The notes below the pieces were generated by a model. That model ran no database searches and was not told the DNA's origin. It saw only the letters and a list, made by a program, of their open reading frames with translations. DNA of 64,000 nt from UMGS1002 sp045586785 (lineage in GTDB: Bacteria; Bacillota; Clostridia; Oscillospirales; CAG-272), in assembly GCA_045586785.1 (NCBI GenBank), contig JAZNBA010000072.1, positions 1 to 64,000 on the forward strand, written 5' to 3'. Numbering within the stretch: position 1 is the stretch's first letter; each line of letters opens with the position of its first letter. Shown here in pieces: positions 1-9,500 of the stretch. The translations under genes were made by a program, and so were the position numbers.

Positions 1-417
1 TGACAGCTTGGAGTAGTCATGATCCAGCAGCTCCAGCTTTTGTGTTTCTTCCGTGCCGCAAAGAGAACAGGTTCGCATTTGCTCTCCGGCTACGGTGCAG
101 TCAGATTCGGTCACTATCTCCCAGTTGCCGAACTGATGCTCACACAGGGGATAATCCTCCGGGAAGAATGTGTGCATCAGCACGTAGATCGCGTCGTTTG
201 CGTTGACTTGTCCGTCTTTATCCACGTCGGCGTTGCCGGTGATGGGGTAGTCGTCCGCAAAAAACGTGTGCATCAAGAGATATATTGCATCGTTGGCGTT
301 GACGTTGCCGTCGCCGTCAAAGTCGCCTGCGACAGTGGCACTTGCCGAAACCCCAAGCAGCGCTATCGTCAACACGATGCAAACTATTACAGATATTTTT
401 CTGAGTGCGCTTTTCAC
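1..417 (-). CDS. Secreted dockerin-like protein, N-terminal part (cut by window edge)
   Basis: A GTG start at 417 has GGAGG upstream. The protein opens with a signal peptide (basic start, then a hydrophobic stretch ending near SASA). Two dockerin-type calcium loops follow at once, reading DFDGDGNVNANDAIYLLMH and DVDKDGQVNANDAIYVLMH, each about 35 residues. After them comes a Cys-rich motif (HxFGxW, later RTCSLCGTEE) seen in repeat form in clostridial surface proteins. Dockerin modules normally bind a cohesin and dock an enzyme or surface protein. Here the module sits at the N terminus, which is less common than the C-terminal position. The catalytic or repeat region lies beyond the left edge, so the full role is unknown. 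The dockerin call comes from the paired calcium loops; no cohesin is visible in the window. Confidence 0.75.
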   Translation of the reverse strand, partial: MKSALRKISVIVCIVLTIALLGVSASATVAGDFDGDGNVNANDAIYLLMHTFFADDYPITGNADVDKDGQVNANDAIYVLMHTFFPEDYPLCEHQFGNWEIVTESDCTVAGEQMRTCSLCGTEETQKLELLDHDYSKLS

Positions 418-461
418 TTGTCTGTCCTCCGAAATGTAATTGAGTTTGTTCAATAAATTTT

Positions 462-490
462 ATTATATCACAGTCAAAAGGTAATTTCAA
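462..490 (-). promoter_or_regulatory. Promoter of the dockerin-like gene
   Basis: On the minus strand TTGAAA (485-490) and TATAAT (462-467) are separated by exactly 17 bp, upstream of the GTG start at 417. Confidence 0.7.
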
Positions 491-538
491 CAAAAATACA
501 CGAAATACGGATAAGATTTCCCGATTTGGTCTGTCCTC

Positions 539-567
539 TTGAAATTTTTGCCTATGTGTAGTATAAT
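539..567 (+). promoter_or_regulatory. Promoter of the TauE/SafE-family gene
   Basis: TTGAAA (539-544) and TATAAT (562-567) with a 17-bp spacer, 32 bp before the ATG at 600. Confidence 0.75.
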
Positions 568-599
568 AAAGTTGTAAATCAATCGAGGTATACTGAGCT

Positions 600-1400
600 A
601 TGGATATTATTCGTTCATCACTTTATTTTATAATCTGCTTTATCGCGTCCATCGCGGGGGCCATATGCGGCATCGGCGGCGGGGTCATCGTTAAGCCCGT
701 GCTGGATCTTTTCGGCTGGGACAGCGTTTCTACCATTAGCTTTCTTTCGGGGTGCATGGTGCTTACCATGAGCTGTTATTCCGTGGGACGGTCCATGATA
801 GCGGGGGAGAGGACGGTCAAGGCAAAGACCATCACGCCGCTTGCTATCGGTGCGTCAATTGGCGGAATTGTTGGAAAATGGCTTTTCGGCATTATCAAGG
901 CGGCGTTTGAGAACCCCAACCGTGTAGGCGGCGTGCAGGCAGCGTGCCTGACGCTTATCACCGTAGGAACGCTGTTTTACACTATATTCAAAAGCAAGAT
1001 CAAGCCTCACGAGGTCAAAAACTCTGTTGCATATGTAATAATCGGACTGCTGCTCGGTATCATGTCCAGCTTTCTCGGCATCGGCGGCGGCCCTATCAAT
1101 ATCGTTGTTTTGCACTTCTTTTTCGCTATGGACAGCAAGACCGCGGCGGCAAACAGCCTTTACATTATCGCCTTCAGCCAGCTGACCAGCCTTATTTCCA
1201 CGCTGGTCACAAACACTGTGCCCGATTTCAAGATACTCGCGCTGGTCTTTATGGTGCTGGGCGGACTGCTTGGCAGTATGGCAGGCCGTGCCGTCAACAA
1301 AAAGATGGACAACCGCGCGGTGGATAAGCTGTTTATCGGTATGATGGCGGTGATAATTTTTATCAGTATTTATAATTGTGTGAAATATTTTGCGGTGTAA
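600..1400 (+). CDS. TauE/SafE (TSUP, DUF81) family membrane permease
   Basis: A 266-residue polytopic membrane protein with the internal duplication typical of the sulfite exporter TauE/SafE family: a Gly-rich motif GIGGGVIVKP near residue 24 and its twin GIGGGPINIV near residue 160, each after a hydrophobic helix. Family members move small organic or inorganic anions (sulfite, sulfoacetate, other sulfur or carboxylate anions); the substrate cannot be read from sequence. It has its own promoter, and the following unknown gene starts 25 bp after its stop, so the two are probably co-transcribed. No sulfur-metabolism gene is adjacent. Length is normal for the family. Confidence 0.85.
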   Translation: MDIIRSSLYFIICFIASIAGAICGIGGGVIVKPVLDLFGWDSVSTISFLSGCMVLTMSCYSVGRSMIAGERTVKAKTITPLAIGASIGGIVGKWLFGIIKAAFENPNRVGGVQAACLTLITVGTLFYTIFKSKIKPHEVKNSVAYVIIGLLLGIMSSFLGIGGGPINIVVLHFFFAMDSKTAAANSLYIIAFSQLTSLISTLVTNTVPDFKILALVFMVLGGLLGSMAGRAVNKKMDNRAVDKLFIGMMAVIIFISIYNCVKYFAV

Positions 1401-1425
1401 ATTCTGACTTTTTGGAGTAATAATT

Positions 1426-2250
1426 ATGAAATATGAATTGGCAGTTGAGGAACTGTCGAATAGATACCGAAAGATTTTTTTGGAGCAGGGAGAGGAGCCG
1501 AGCTGGGCGTATCGCAAAATCAATGACGCATCAAAGCTTATACATTGCCCGATCCCATTTGTTGGCAAGAATTATTTTACTCAACCTGTCAAGGTGCTTA
1601 TGTATGCAAGCGCTGAAAATCTATCTAAATATGATGGATATCTGGATGACGATGAAGTGGCAATAAATAGGCACAGATCGTTTTTCGAGAGATCTGTGAA
1701 AGAGAACAACACTTACTTTCCCAATGTTCATATTGAGCCTATAAGTAACGGCGCGCTTGCTCTGTGCGCGCTGCATATATTGTCTCGCATTTCGGATGTG
1801 GGAGATATATCTCCGTCGGATTTTTTGGAAACTATAGCATTCGGCAATTACGCAAAGTTCACCATATGTCCTGACAATAAAAAGCATAATATAGATTATG
1901 CGGGTAACTGTGATTATTTGTTGTATTCTCAGCCCTATGTGGCGGCGGATCTTGAGGTGCTAAAGCCCGATTATATTATAATGGTGCGGAGTATGTATCT
2001 GGGGCAGGGAAAACAGAAGGCTTTTGTGGACAGCCATAAAGGTAATGCCAAGGTGATACCGATATATCAAATGTCGCCGAGAACAATAAATACCGGGCGC
2101 TTGTTCGGAAGCTATGAGCCACCGGCACCGGGCACTCTGCATCCGACGGTGATGGAATGGTACTCACATTTTTGTCCGAAATCCATATCAAAACCAAAGT
2201 TTTTGCCTGTGTTTACATATTTGGATGAGGTCTTGAAAGGTGTATTATAA
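1426..2250 (+). CDS. Conserved hypothetical protein, possibly uracil-DNA-glycosylase-like fold
   Basis: A 274-residue soluble protein with no signal peptide or membrane segment; TTGGAG precedes the ATG. Visible landmarks are KVLMYASAENL near residue 46, an Asn-Tyr-Ala-Lys segment in mid-protein, DYIIMVRS near 184, and a C-terminal TLHPTVMEWY. The order (an early beta-strand with a small-residue turn, a mid-protein Asn/Lys segment, a late His) recalls the uracil-DNA glycosylase superfamily, but the catalytic motif is not clear, so this is only a suggestion. It follows the TauE/SafE gene by 25 bp and ends in a strong bidirectional hairpin. Confidence 0.6.
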   Translation: MKYELAVEELSNRYRKIFLEQGEEPSWAYRKINDASKLIHCPIPFVGKNYFTQPVKVLMYASAENLSKYDGYLDDDEVAINRHRSFFERSVKENNTYFPNVHIEPISNGALALCALHILSRISDVGDISPSDFLETIAFGNYAKFTICPDNKKHNIDYAGNCDYLLYSQPYVAADLEVLKPDYIIMVRSMYLGQGKQKAFVDSHKGNAKVIPIYQMSPRTINTGRLFGSYEPPAPGTLHPTVMEWYSHFCPKSISKPKFLPVFTYLDEVLKGVL

Positions 2251-2298
2251 AATATGTCGATATAAATCTGCTTGCGCGGATTTATATCGACATATTTT
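2249..2298. terminator. Bidirectional terminator, 20-bp perfect inverted repeat
   Basis: Arms at 2249-2268 and 2279-2298 are perfectly complementary with a 10-nt loop. One side is A-rich and the other T-rich, so it can end both the plus-strand gene (stop at 2250) and the minus-strand ABC gene (stop at 2303). Confidence 0.85.
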
Positions 2299-2302
2299 TG
2301 TA

Positions 2303-4159
2303 TTATGTATTTTGATATTTCTGAGACTGCACTCTGAACATTTCGGCATATTTGCCGTTTTGCGCCAGCAATTCGTTGTGACTTCCTTGCTCGATAAGGC
2401 GTCCTGTGTCGAACATATAAATAGTGTCCGCGATGCGAGTGGTGGACAGACGGTGCGAAATGAATATGACCGTTTTGTTGTCGGTGCGGTGCAGTATGGA
2501 TTGGTTGAGGTCGTATTCCGCCATGGGATCCAGCGCGCTTGACGGTTCATCCATTATAATGATGGGATAGTCGCGGGCAAAGGCGCGGGCGATAGCAACC
2601 TTTTGCGACTCTCCGCCCGAAAGGTTTGTGCCCTTGTCGTTGAATTCGCGGGTCAGGTGCGTGTCTATGCCGCCGTCAAGTGTGTTCAGCTTGTCGGTGA
2701 AATCGGCGCTTTCAAGGGCGGACAAAACCGTTTCGCGGTCTTTTTCGGCATCATACCCGCCGTTCATAACGTTTTCGGCAATGGACGTGGCGAATATCTT
2801 GAAATCCTGAAAAACAGTGCCAATCTTTTGGCGGTACTGCTCGGGGTCGAATTCTCTTATGTCAACGCCGTTGTAAAGAATGACGCCCTCGGTTGGGTCA
2901 TAAAGCCGCATCATGAGCTTTATGAGCGTGGTCTTGCCCGCGCCGTTATAGCCGACGATAGCTATCTTTTCGCCGGCGCGGATGGTCATGTTTACATTTT
3001 TCAGCGCTTCTCGGTTTTGACTGTTGCTGACGGGAGATTTGTGATCCTCGTCATGAAAAGCATATTTGGGATGGGCAGAGAACTCATAAGAAAAGCTGAC
3101 GTTACGAAGCTCCAGGCTTTTGAATTCCTCCATTTCACGCTTGCCCTTGCTTATTGTTGGAACAAAGCGCATAAACTCGCGGTATTTTTCAATAAACAGT
3201 GAATGCTTGGGATATTTGGACAGCCTTTCTATAAGGTCTGTCAGCATCCAACGTATGCTCCAGACCACGTTTATGGCGGCGGCAAATCCGCCGACCTGGA
3301 TACTGCCTGTCTTGAGCATATTGACCATGATAAGGCAAATGGCAAAGAAGGTAAGCGTGGACAGACCGTTCCAGCCAAGTCCATAGCAAACAAAATATTT
3401 TTTGCCGTACTTGACGTCCAGCTTTATTATATCATTCATGGCGTCATCATACTGCTTTATGAGAAGATCGTCCGCATGGCTTATGCGAAGCTCCTTGGCG
3501 TAGTCGGGCAGGTGATATACCCGTCCCACATAATTCTTTTTGCGCCATAGAGGCATAGTTTCTTTGCTGTGGTTAAAGTTTATTTTGTTTCCGATAAGGT
3601 TGCAAACGACGGTTACGACAGAGGAGACAAAAAGTATGACGGCTATTATGGGATCTACAGTTATGAGCAAGCCCAGCAGAGTAGAGGAGGCTACTATTCG
3701 GTTTATCAGCTTGCCGGTGTCCTCGATCACCTCGATAGCTCTTGTGTCCGACTCATTCATTGCCCAGACAAAATCATTATAAAATTCGGGATCGTCAAAG
3801 CAGGCAAGGTCCAGCGAGCGCGCTTTAACAAACAGCTCCTCGTGCATACGAAGATGCAGCTTTTGCTTCAGTAATGGATTTTTGATTTTCCAGTACCAGC
3901 GGCTGAAGGCGTGGGCGACTATGTAGAACAGTGCCATGATACCGACAATTTTTGCCGCGTATAAAAAGTCGGTGCCGCTGCCTACGGCGTTGAGCAAATT
4001 GAATGTAAATACGGCGCTTGCCGAATTTATAAAGCCCCAGATAACACCTTCGATTATCATCCAGAAAAAGTATTCGGGCGTATACCGTATGATCTTGCCC
4101 AACATATGCAGGTTGTTACTGAGAATGGAAAACAACTTTTGACGGGGTTTTTTAGCCAT
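2303..4159 (-). CDS. ABC exporter half-transporter (fused membrane + ATPase), second gene
   Basis: 618 residues: an N-terminal ABC type-1 membrane domain (about 1-330, several hydrophobic helices) and a C-terminal ATPase with Walker A GYNGAGKTT, signature LSGGESQK, Walker B IIIMDEPSSALD and switch motif ISHRLS. All key catalytic residues are present. It starts with AGGAGG eight bases before ATG and overlaps the end of the upstream half-transporter by 8 bp, so translation is probably coupled. The pair should form a heterodimeric exporter of the multidrug, lipid or peptide type. The substrate is not identifiable; no peptide precursor or peptidase domain was seen. Confidence 0.9.
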   Translation of the reverse strand: MAKKPRQKLFSILSNNLHMLGKIIRYTPEYFFWMIIEGVIWGFINSASAVFTFNLLNAVGSGTDFLYAAKIVGIMALFYIVAHAFSRWYWKIKNPLLKQKLHLRMHEELFVKARSLDLACFDDPEFYNDFVWAMNESDTRAIEVIEDTGKLINRIVASSTLLGLLITVDPIIAVILFVSSVVTVVCNLIGNKINFNHSKETMPLWRKKNYVGRVYHLPDYAKELRISHADDLLIKQYDDAMNDIIKLDVKYGKKYFVCYGLGWNGLSTLTFFAICLIMVNMLKTGSIQVGGFAAAINVVWSIRWMLTDLIERLSKYPKHSLFIEKYREFMRFVPTISKGKREMEEFKSLELRNVSFSYEFSAHPKYAFHDEDHKSPVSNSQNREALKNVNMTIRAGEKIAIVGYNGAGKTTLIKLMMRLYDPTEGVILYNGVDIREFDPEQYRQKIGTVFQDFKIFATSIAENVMNGGYDAEKDRETVLSALESADFTDKLNTLDGGIDTHLTREFNDKGTNLSGGESQKVAIARAFARDYPIIIMDEPSSALDPMAEYDLNQSILHRTDNKTVIFISHRLSTTRIADTIYMFDTGRLIEQGSHNELLAQNGKYAEMFRVQSQKYQNT

Positions 4160-5978
4160 TTAAGTCATCCTCCTTTCCCAGATAATTTTCGGCTTGACGG
4201 TGAAACATCTCGGCATATTTGCCACCCAGTGCCATAAGCTCGGAATGACTTCCGCACTCGGCGATGGTGCCGCCGTCCATAAGCAGAACTCGGTCTGCCA
4301 GCGTTGCGGCGGACAGACGGTGAGAAATGAAAATAACACTTCTGCCCTCGGTGGCACGCATCATATTTTCAAACATTTTGTATTCCGCGATAGGGTCCAG
4401 CGCGCTTGACGGCTCGTCAAGCAGCACCAGAGGCGTATTATCAGCAAAAACGCGGGCAAGCGACAGCTTTTGCTGTTCGCCGACAGATAAGTTTTCGCCC
4501 TTGTCGTCAAATTCACGCGTCAGTATTGTATTGATTCCGTTGGGCAGTCGGTCTATTTTGTCCGACGCACCGCTTTCCTTGAGCGCTTGAATTACAAGCT
4601 GTTCGTCATTTTCACGCGCGGGGCGGAGAAGTACGTTATCGCGCACGCTCATGGAGAACATTTTGAAGTCCTGCAGTACCGTGCTGAAGCTGTCGCGGTA
4701 TGAGTCCAGGGCCATTTGCTTTATATTAGTGCCGTTCAGCGTTATTTCGCCCTCGGTTGGATCGTAAAGCCGCAACAGCAGCTTGACAAGTGTGGTCTTG
4801 CCCGATCCGTTACTGCCCACAAGCGCTATTCGCTCACCCTTATGCAAGGTAAAGCTGATGTCGTGCAGGGTGTCGTTATCACATCCATCGTAACGGAAAC
4901 GAAGTCCTTTTACTTCAAGATCTCCGCCGTCCCGGGGCGCAGTCAGCTCGCCGCCCTTGATGGCAGGGGCATAGTCCAGCATAAAGCGCACGTCGTCAAG
5001 GAACAGTGCGTGCTCGCCGAATTCGGCAAAGTTTTGAATAAGATTATTGAGACAGTAAGAAATAGTTCCGATAGAGCCAAGCACGACTATACAGTCACCA
5101 ACGCTCATACTGCCGACGCACATTGTTTTCCACACGGCATAAAGCGTGGCGCCGAGTATGGTGACTACCTCAAGACCTATGTTTTGTATGTAGGCGTAAA
5201 TAGCTTGCTTTGTTCCGTATTTTTTGATAAGCAGACGGAAGTCATAGAATGTGTTGCGAAGGTCGCGCAGCATATTTTGGTACATTCCGCCGATACGCAT
5301 TTCTTTTGCATACTCACCAAGATAAAACGTGCGTTTGACATATGCGGCGCGGCGATTTATTTTTTTGCGCTCAGAGGCAAGGTCGTGGTTAGCAATTTTT
5401 TCAAGACGCTTGAATATACCCAGCACGAGAGGGAACAGGCCGAAAAGTATGAGCCAAGGGTCTATTACGAAAAGAAGCATGGAGTTGGCGAACAGCGCAA
5501 TTATTCTTGATATAAGGCTGTCAAGCGTGCGCATGACCTTTATCATGCGGTCATAAGCGGCGTCCATGGCTTTTACGTGGTTGTCGTAAAATTTGGGGGA
5601 CTCATAGCACCCAAGCTCCACCTCGGCAGATTTGCGAAAAAGCATTTTTTCAATGTGTGATGCTATTCGTCGTTCGTGGACGGGAGATATAACGTTCCAG
5701 AACCAGTTGAGCAGCAAATATGTCAGTAAGCATGTCAAACCCAGAATTGCCACATACCTCAATATGCCTGCGATGTCCTCACCGTTTTCAACGCCGTTGA
5801 CTATTTTTCTCAGCATATAGCTTTCGGATAAAAAGTCCAGTATTCCGTATACAAAGGAAGAACCGAGATATATTGCAAGGTATATGGGAGATGCCTTCCA
5901 AATGCACCGCAAAGCAAAGGTGTTGTTTTCCAGCGTGCGTTTGAAAGGCAGTTTTTTCTTATTTTGTTTTTTAGCCAT
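4152..5978 (-). CDS. ABC exporter half-transporter (fused membrane + ATPase), first gene
   Basis: 608 residues from the ATG at 5978, chosen because GGGAGGT lies just upstream; a longer frame to 6038 would run through the promoter region. Membrane domain about 1-330, ATPase after it: Walker A GSNGSGKTT, signature LSVGEQQK (Val for the usual Gly), Walker B LVLLDEPSSALD, switch ISHRLS. The altered signature may make one of the two ATP sites of the heterodimer unequal, though the catalytic Glu is kept in both partners. First gene of a two-gene operon divergent from an XRE regulator, the usual arrangement of inducible exporters. Confidence 0.9.
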   Translation of the reverse strand: MAKKQNKKKLPFKRTLENNTFALRCIWKASPIYLAIYLGSSFVYGILDFLSESYMLRKIVNGVENGEDIAGILRYVAILGLTCLLTYLLLNWFWNVISPVHERRIASHIEKMLFRKSAEVELGCYESPKFYDNHVKAMDAAYDRMIKVMRTLDSLISRIIALFANSMLLFVIDPWLILFGLFPLVLGIFKRLEKIANHDLASERKKINRRAAYVKRTFYLGEYAKEMRIGGMYQNMLRDLRNTFYDFRLLIKKYGTKQAIYAYIQNIGLEVVTILGATLYAVWKTMCVGSMSVGDCIVVLGSIGTISYCLNNLIQNFAEFGEHALFLDDVRFMLDYAPAIKGGELTAPRDGGDLEVKGLRFRYDGCDNDTLHDISFTLHKGERIALVGSNGSGKTTLVKLLLRLYDPTEGEITLNGTNIKQMALDSYRDSFSTVLQDFKMFSMSVRDNVLLRPARENDEQLVIQALKESGASDKIDRLPNGINTILTREFDDKGENLSVGEQQKLSLARVFADNTPLVLLDEPSSALDPIAEYKMFENMMRATEGRSVIFISHRLSAATLADRVLLMDGGTIAECGSHSELMALGGKYAEMFHRQAENYLGKEDDLNG

Positions 5979-6006
5979 TTTTACCTCCCGAGGATTCATT
6001 AAAGCT

Positions 6007-6035
6007 ATTATAGCGCATTTATTTGTGATAGTCAA
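6007..6035 (-). promoter_or_regulatory. Promoter of the ABC exporter operon
   Basis: Minus strand: TTGACT (6030-6035), 17-bp spacer, perfect TATAAT (6007-6012), 29 bp before the ATG at 5978. The -35 lies inside an inverted repeat that could be an operator. Confidence 0.8.
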
Positions 6036-6052
6036 CAAACCAACAGTTGACT
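6030..6052. promoter_or_regulatory. Candidate operator for the XRE regulator
   Basis: AGTCAAC (6030-6036) and GTTGACT (6046-6052) form a perfect 7-bp inverted repeat with a 9-nt spacer. One arm covers the -35 of the exporter promoter. Binding by the adjacent XRE protein is inferred from position. Confidence 0.5.
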
Positions 6053-6167
6053 TTTACAATTATATCACCGCAGACACATTTTGTCAAGTATTACTTATCG
6101 CTATTGGTAAAATAAAATCATTGATGATAATGTACAATAATAATATAAACATCGCGGAGGACGGTAT

Positions 6168-6476
6168 ATGATATACAATATTGCGGACAAAATAAGATAT
6201 TTGCGTGATAAGGCAGGCTTGACACAGACGGCGCTTGCCAAGCGTCTTGGCATCTCGCGAAGCGCGGTAAATTCATGGGAGATGTCGCTGTCCTCGCCGT
6301 CGGTGGCGAACATTATCGAGATGACGCAGATATTTCATGTCAGTGCCGACTATCTTCTTGACGCGTCGGATAAAATGATGATAGATATTACAGACCTCAC
6401 AAACGACGAGCGCGAGGTGGTGCTCAAGCTTATCGCTTGCTTTGAGGCTAACAGAGATATAAAAGGCTCTAATTGA
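6168..6476 (+). CDS. XRE-family helix-turn-helix regulator
   Basis: 102 residues with an N-terminal Cro/CI-type HTH (about 7-62), including LTQTALAKRLGISRSAVNSWE, and a short C-terminal tail of about 35 residues that may dimerise. GGAGG precedes the ATG. It is transcribed away from the ABC exporter operon with about 190 bp between them, and an inverted repeat overlaps the exporter -35 box. The simplest reading is a local repressor of the exporter, possibly autoregulated; this is inference from arrangement. Confidence 0.88.
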   Translation: MIYNIADKIRYLRDKAGLTQTALAKRLGISRSAVNSWEMSLSSPSVANIIEMTQIFHVSADYLLDASDKMMIDITDLTNDEREVVLKLIACFEANRDIKGSN

Positions 6477-6510
6477 TAAAAACCCGTTGGATTTCCAACG
6501 GGTTTTTATC
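6475..6510. terminator. Bidirectional terminator between XRE gene and addA
   Basis: Arms 6475-6491 and 6494-6510 are a perfect 17-bp inverted repeat with a GC-rich core flanked by A5 and T5. It overlaps the last bases of both convergent genes. Confidence 0.9.
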
Positions 6511-9500
6511 ATATAATATCAATTTCGACATCTAAAGCCTGTCCCAGCGGCAGAGAATATATGACCACCTTGTCGGGTCGTTTGCCGCAAATGCGCTCCA
6601 GCGCTGCGGCGTAATAGGACAGCTGAGTGCGGTGGCGCTCGGCGAGCTTGGCTTTTGCCAGCGACGGCTCGGCGATCTCCTCGGGCGTGAGATAGTCAGT
6701 CTTGTAGTCGCAGAGTATCAGCTTGCCGTCCTCGTCTGTGAAGAACAAGTCGATGACGCCTTGAACCAGCAGCTTTTCGCCTTCAAGGGTAGCAATTGTG
6801 TCTTGCTTATCCGAGAAAACGGCGGCGGGCAACATTATATTGAAGCGTTGCTCTCGGCGAATCTCGTGAGCGTGGGAGAGTGAGGTGTAAAATTCGGATT
6901 CAAAAAACGCGGTCAGCTGCTTGAAATTTACAAGCGACGCAATTCGAGAGGGAATAAATCCGCGTTCTGTCAAGCGGTCAAGCTCGGCGCGAACGCCGTT
7001 TTTGACGCAATTATCAAAATCGCAGAATTGCAGAAATACGTGTGTTGCGGTTCCGCGCTCGGCGCCTGTGGCGCGCTCGCGCTTTTCGGAATCCATAAAT
7101 GAGGGAGTGAACATCAGCGAGCTGAGGCGCGGTGGTGCACTCTCCTGCTCGTCCACCGATTGAGCGTTGTCGTCCTCGTCGTCCAGCATACCGGGGTACA
7201 GTCTTGACACCGAAAGCTTGGCGGGCAATTTTGTCAGGTGCTCGTAGGGATATACAAACGAAAATCTTGATCTGAGCGTGTCGGCAAAGCTGTCAATATC
7301 TTCATCGCTGAGATCTGACTCGGCAGTGTTCTGCTTTGCTTGATACATTTGCGGGGCAGGAACGTTTGACTGAGCGATTATATCCACGGTATAACAAGCA
7401 TCGGGGGCAGGGGTCAGCGACACGGCAGGCAGTATCCAGCTCAAATATGAGGTGGCGTGAAGTATGGGATAGGATGATGGGAATTCACGCTCACTGTCGG
7501 CATTGTTAAGCTTGCCATCGAGGCCGCGCAGACACTGAGCTGTGAGGTACAAACGCTCACGTGCGCGCGTCATTGCAACGTATAGCAATCTCATTTCCTC
7601 CTCGGTCTGCGCACGTATACTGCGAAGCGCCGCCGCGTATCGGACGGGCGTGTTGAGCTTGGCAAGACCTGTTGAGTCCTTTATGCGGACGCCGGGGGGC
7701 AGACCGCGGCTGAGCACAAGTTCTTTTTTTGCGTCCTTGAACTGAAAATCCTTACCGCACCCGCATACAAAGCATACGGGAAATTCAAGTCCCTTGGAGT
7801 GGTGTATGGTCATGACCGTGACGGCATCAGCACCCGGCTCGGCGGGGGGCGTTTCGCCCTCGTCGCCCTCGGAAATGGCTTGATTGATGTATTTTATAAA
7901 ATTGTAAAGGCCGCGGAAGGAGCCTGATTCGAATTGACGCGCGTACTCATAAAGTCTTTGCAGATCGGCGCGCGCCTCGTCATCCGATGCAAGCGATAAT
8001 ATAGCGGTGTCGCGGTAAAGACCGCGGAGCAGCTTATCGGCAGGAAGTGCACGTGACATATTGCGATAAGCGCACAGCTTGTTAATGAAATTTTTGCATT
8101 TGTGACCTATGCTGTCATCTTCTTCAGCCATGGCAGTGAGCGCGTCGTGCAGTGAAGTCGAATGCGGAGAGTCGGCACGTATAGCGGACAGCTCGTCCAT
8201 TGTAAAGCCGAAAAGGGGAGAGCACAGCACGCCCGCCAAAGGAACATCCTTTTGGGGATTGTCAATGGCAGTGAGCAGGCTTATCATCAGTGACACCTCG
8301 GGACGTGAATAATATCCCGCGGCACTGTCGCTGTTGACGGGTATGTTTATTTCTCGCAAGGCAGACGTGACTGCCGCGCAGGTGGACTTGGAACGGCACA
8401 GCACGGCAATATCGCCCGGGACAAGTGCTTTGCCGTCGGCGCGCTTTTCTTTTTGGTTTATCAGACGCGAGATCTCGGCGGCTATATACGATATTTCTGT
8501 TGCATCCTCTGCCGCATCGTTTGCGTCCTCGTCTTTGACAGGCGCGTCCGATTTGTCGTCGGGCGCTATGATGACTACATGTGCCTTGGGTGATTCATAA
8601 TCTTCGGGGCATAGCTTGGAAAACACCAGGTCATCTCCTGCAACGTAGCCGACCGAGCTGCCGCAGGCGCGGAACATACGGGAGCAGATAAGGTTTGTAA
8701 ACTTGATGACGTTTTTGTCGCAACGGAAATTGTCCGACATAAATATCGTGACTCCGCTGCTATCCTCGGGGGCTGTTTCGTAGTTTTGGAACGCGGCGCG
8801 GTAGCCCGAGAACAGCGAGGGCTCAGCACCGCGGAAGCCGTAAATACTTTGCTTGATATCACCTACCATAAAACGGTTGTGACCGTTTGACACAGATCGG
8901 AATATCAGATCCTGAACTTCGGTGACGTCCTGATACTCGTCGATGAATATTTCGTCAAAGCGCTCGGCATATTCGCGCGCTATCTGCGTGGGCGTGCCGT
9001 CGGGAGAGACCAGCAGACTGTAAGCATAGCGGCGGATGTCGTCAAAGTCGCATATGTTGCGTGCTTGCTTTTCTTGAGTCAGTTTTTGATCAAACTGAAT
9101 AATGACATCGCACAGTGCGCGGCACATATCGGCGCAATCGCTTACGGATCGAGCAAGGCTTTCGGCATCAAGGGCGAAATAACGTGTTGATATTTTTTTC
9201 AGAATGTTGTCCTTGATGCTTGTGCGAACATTTTTAAGCAGATCTGTGCGCTCGGTCTTGGATTTACCCAGTGCCTTGAGCCCGACAGGGGCATACGTAT
9301 GCGCTATTTTACGCGCCGCCGTGTATTTTTGGGACTTTACGGCAGTCAGTAGCGCTTCGCTGAATTCAAGGTCGTATGTAAATGCGGGGATGTATTTTTC
9401 TATTGCTTTTTCGTTTTCGGAAAGCTCGGTTATTGCATTGCGAAGAACAGATATGCAATATTCAAGCTGGTCGCAAAGCTCGTCTGCGCATTGCTTGCCG

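Noticed and set aside
19..456. Plus-strand frame across the left edge
   Set aside because: The minus strand encodes a signal peptide and paired dockerin loops with a good ribosome binding site, so the plus frame is a shadow.
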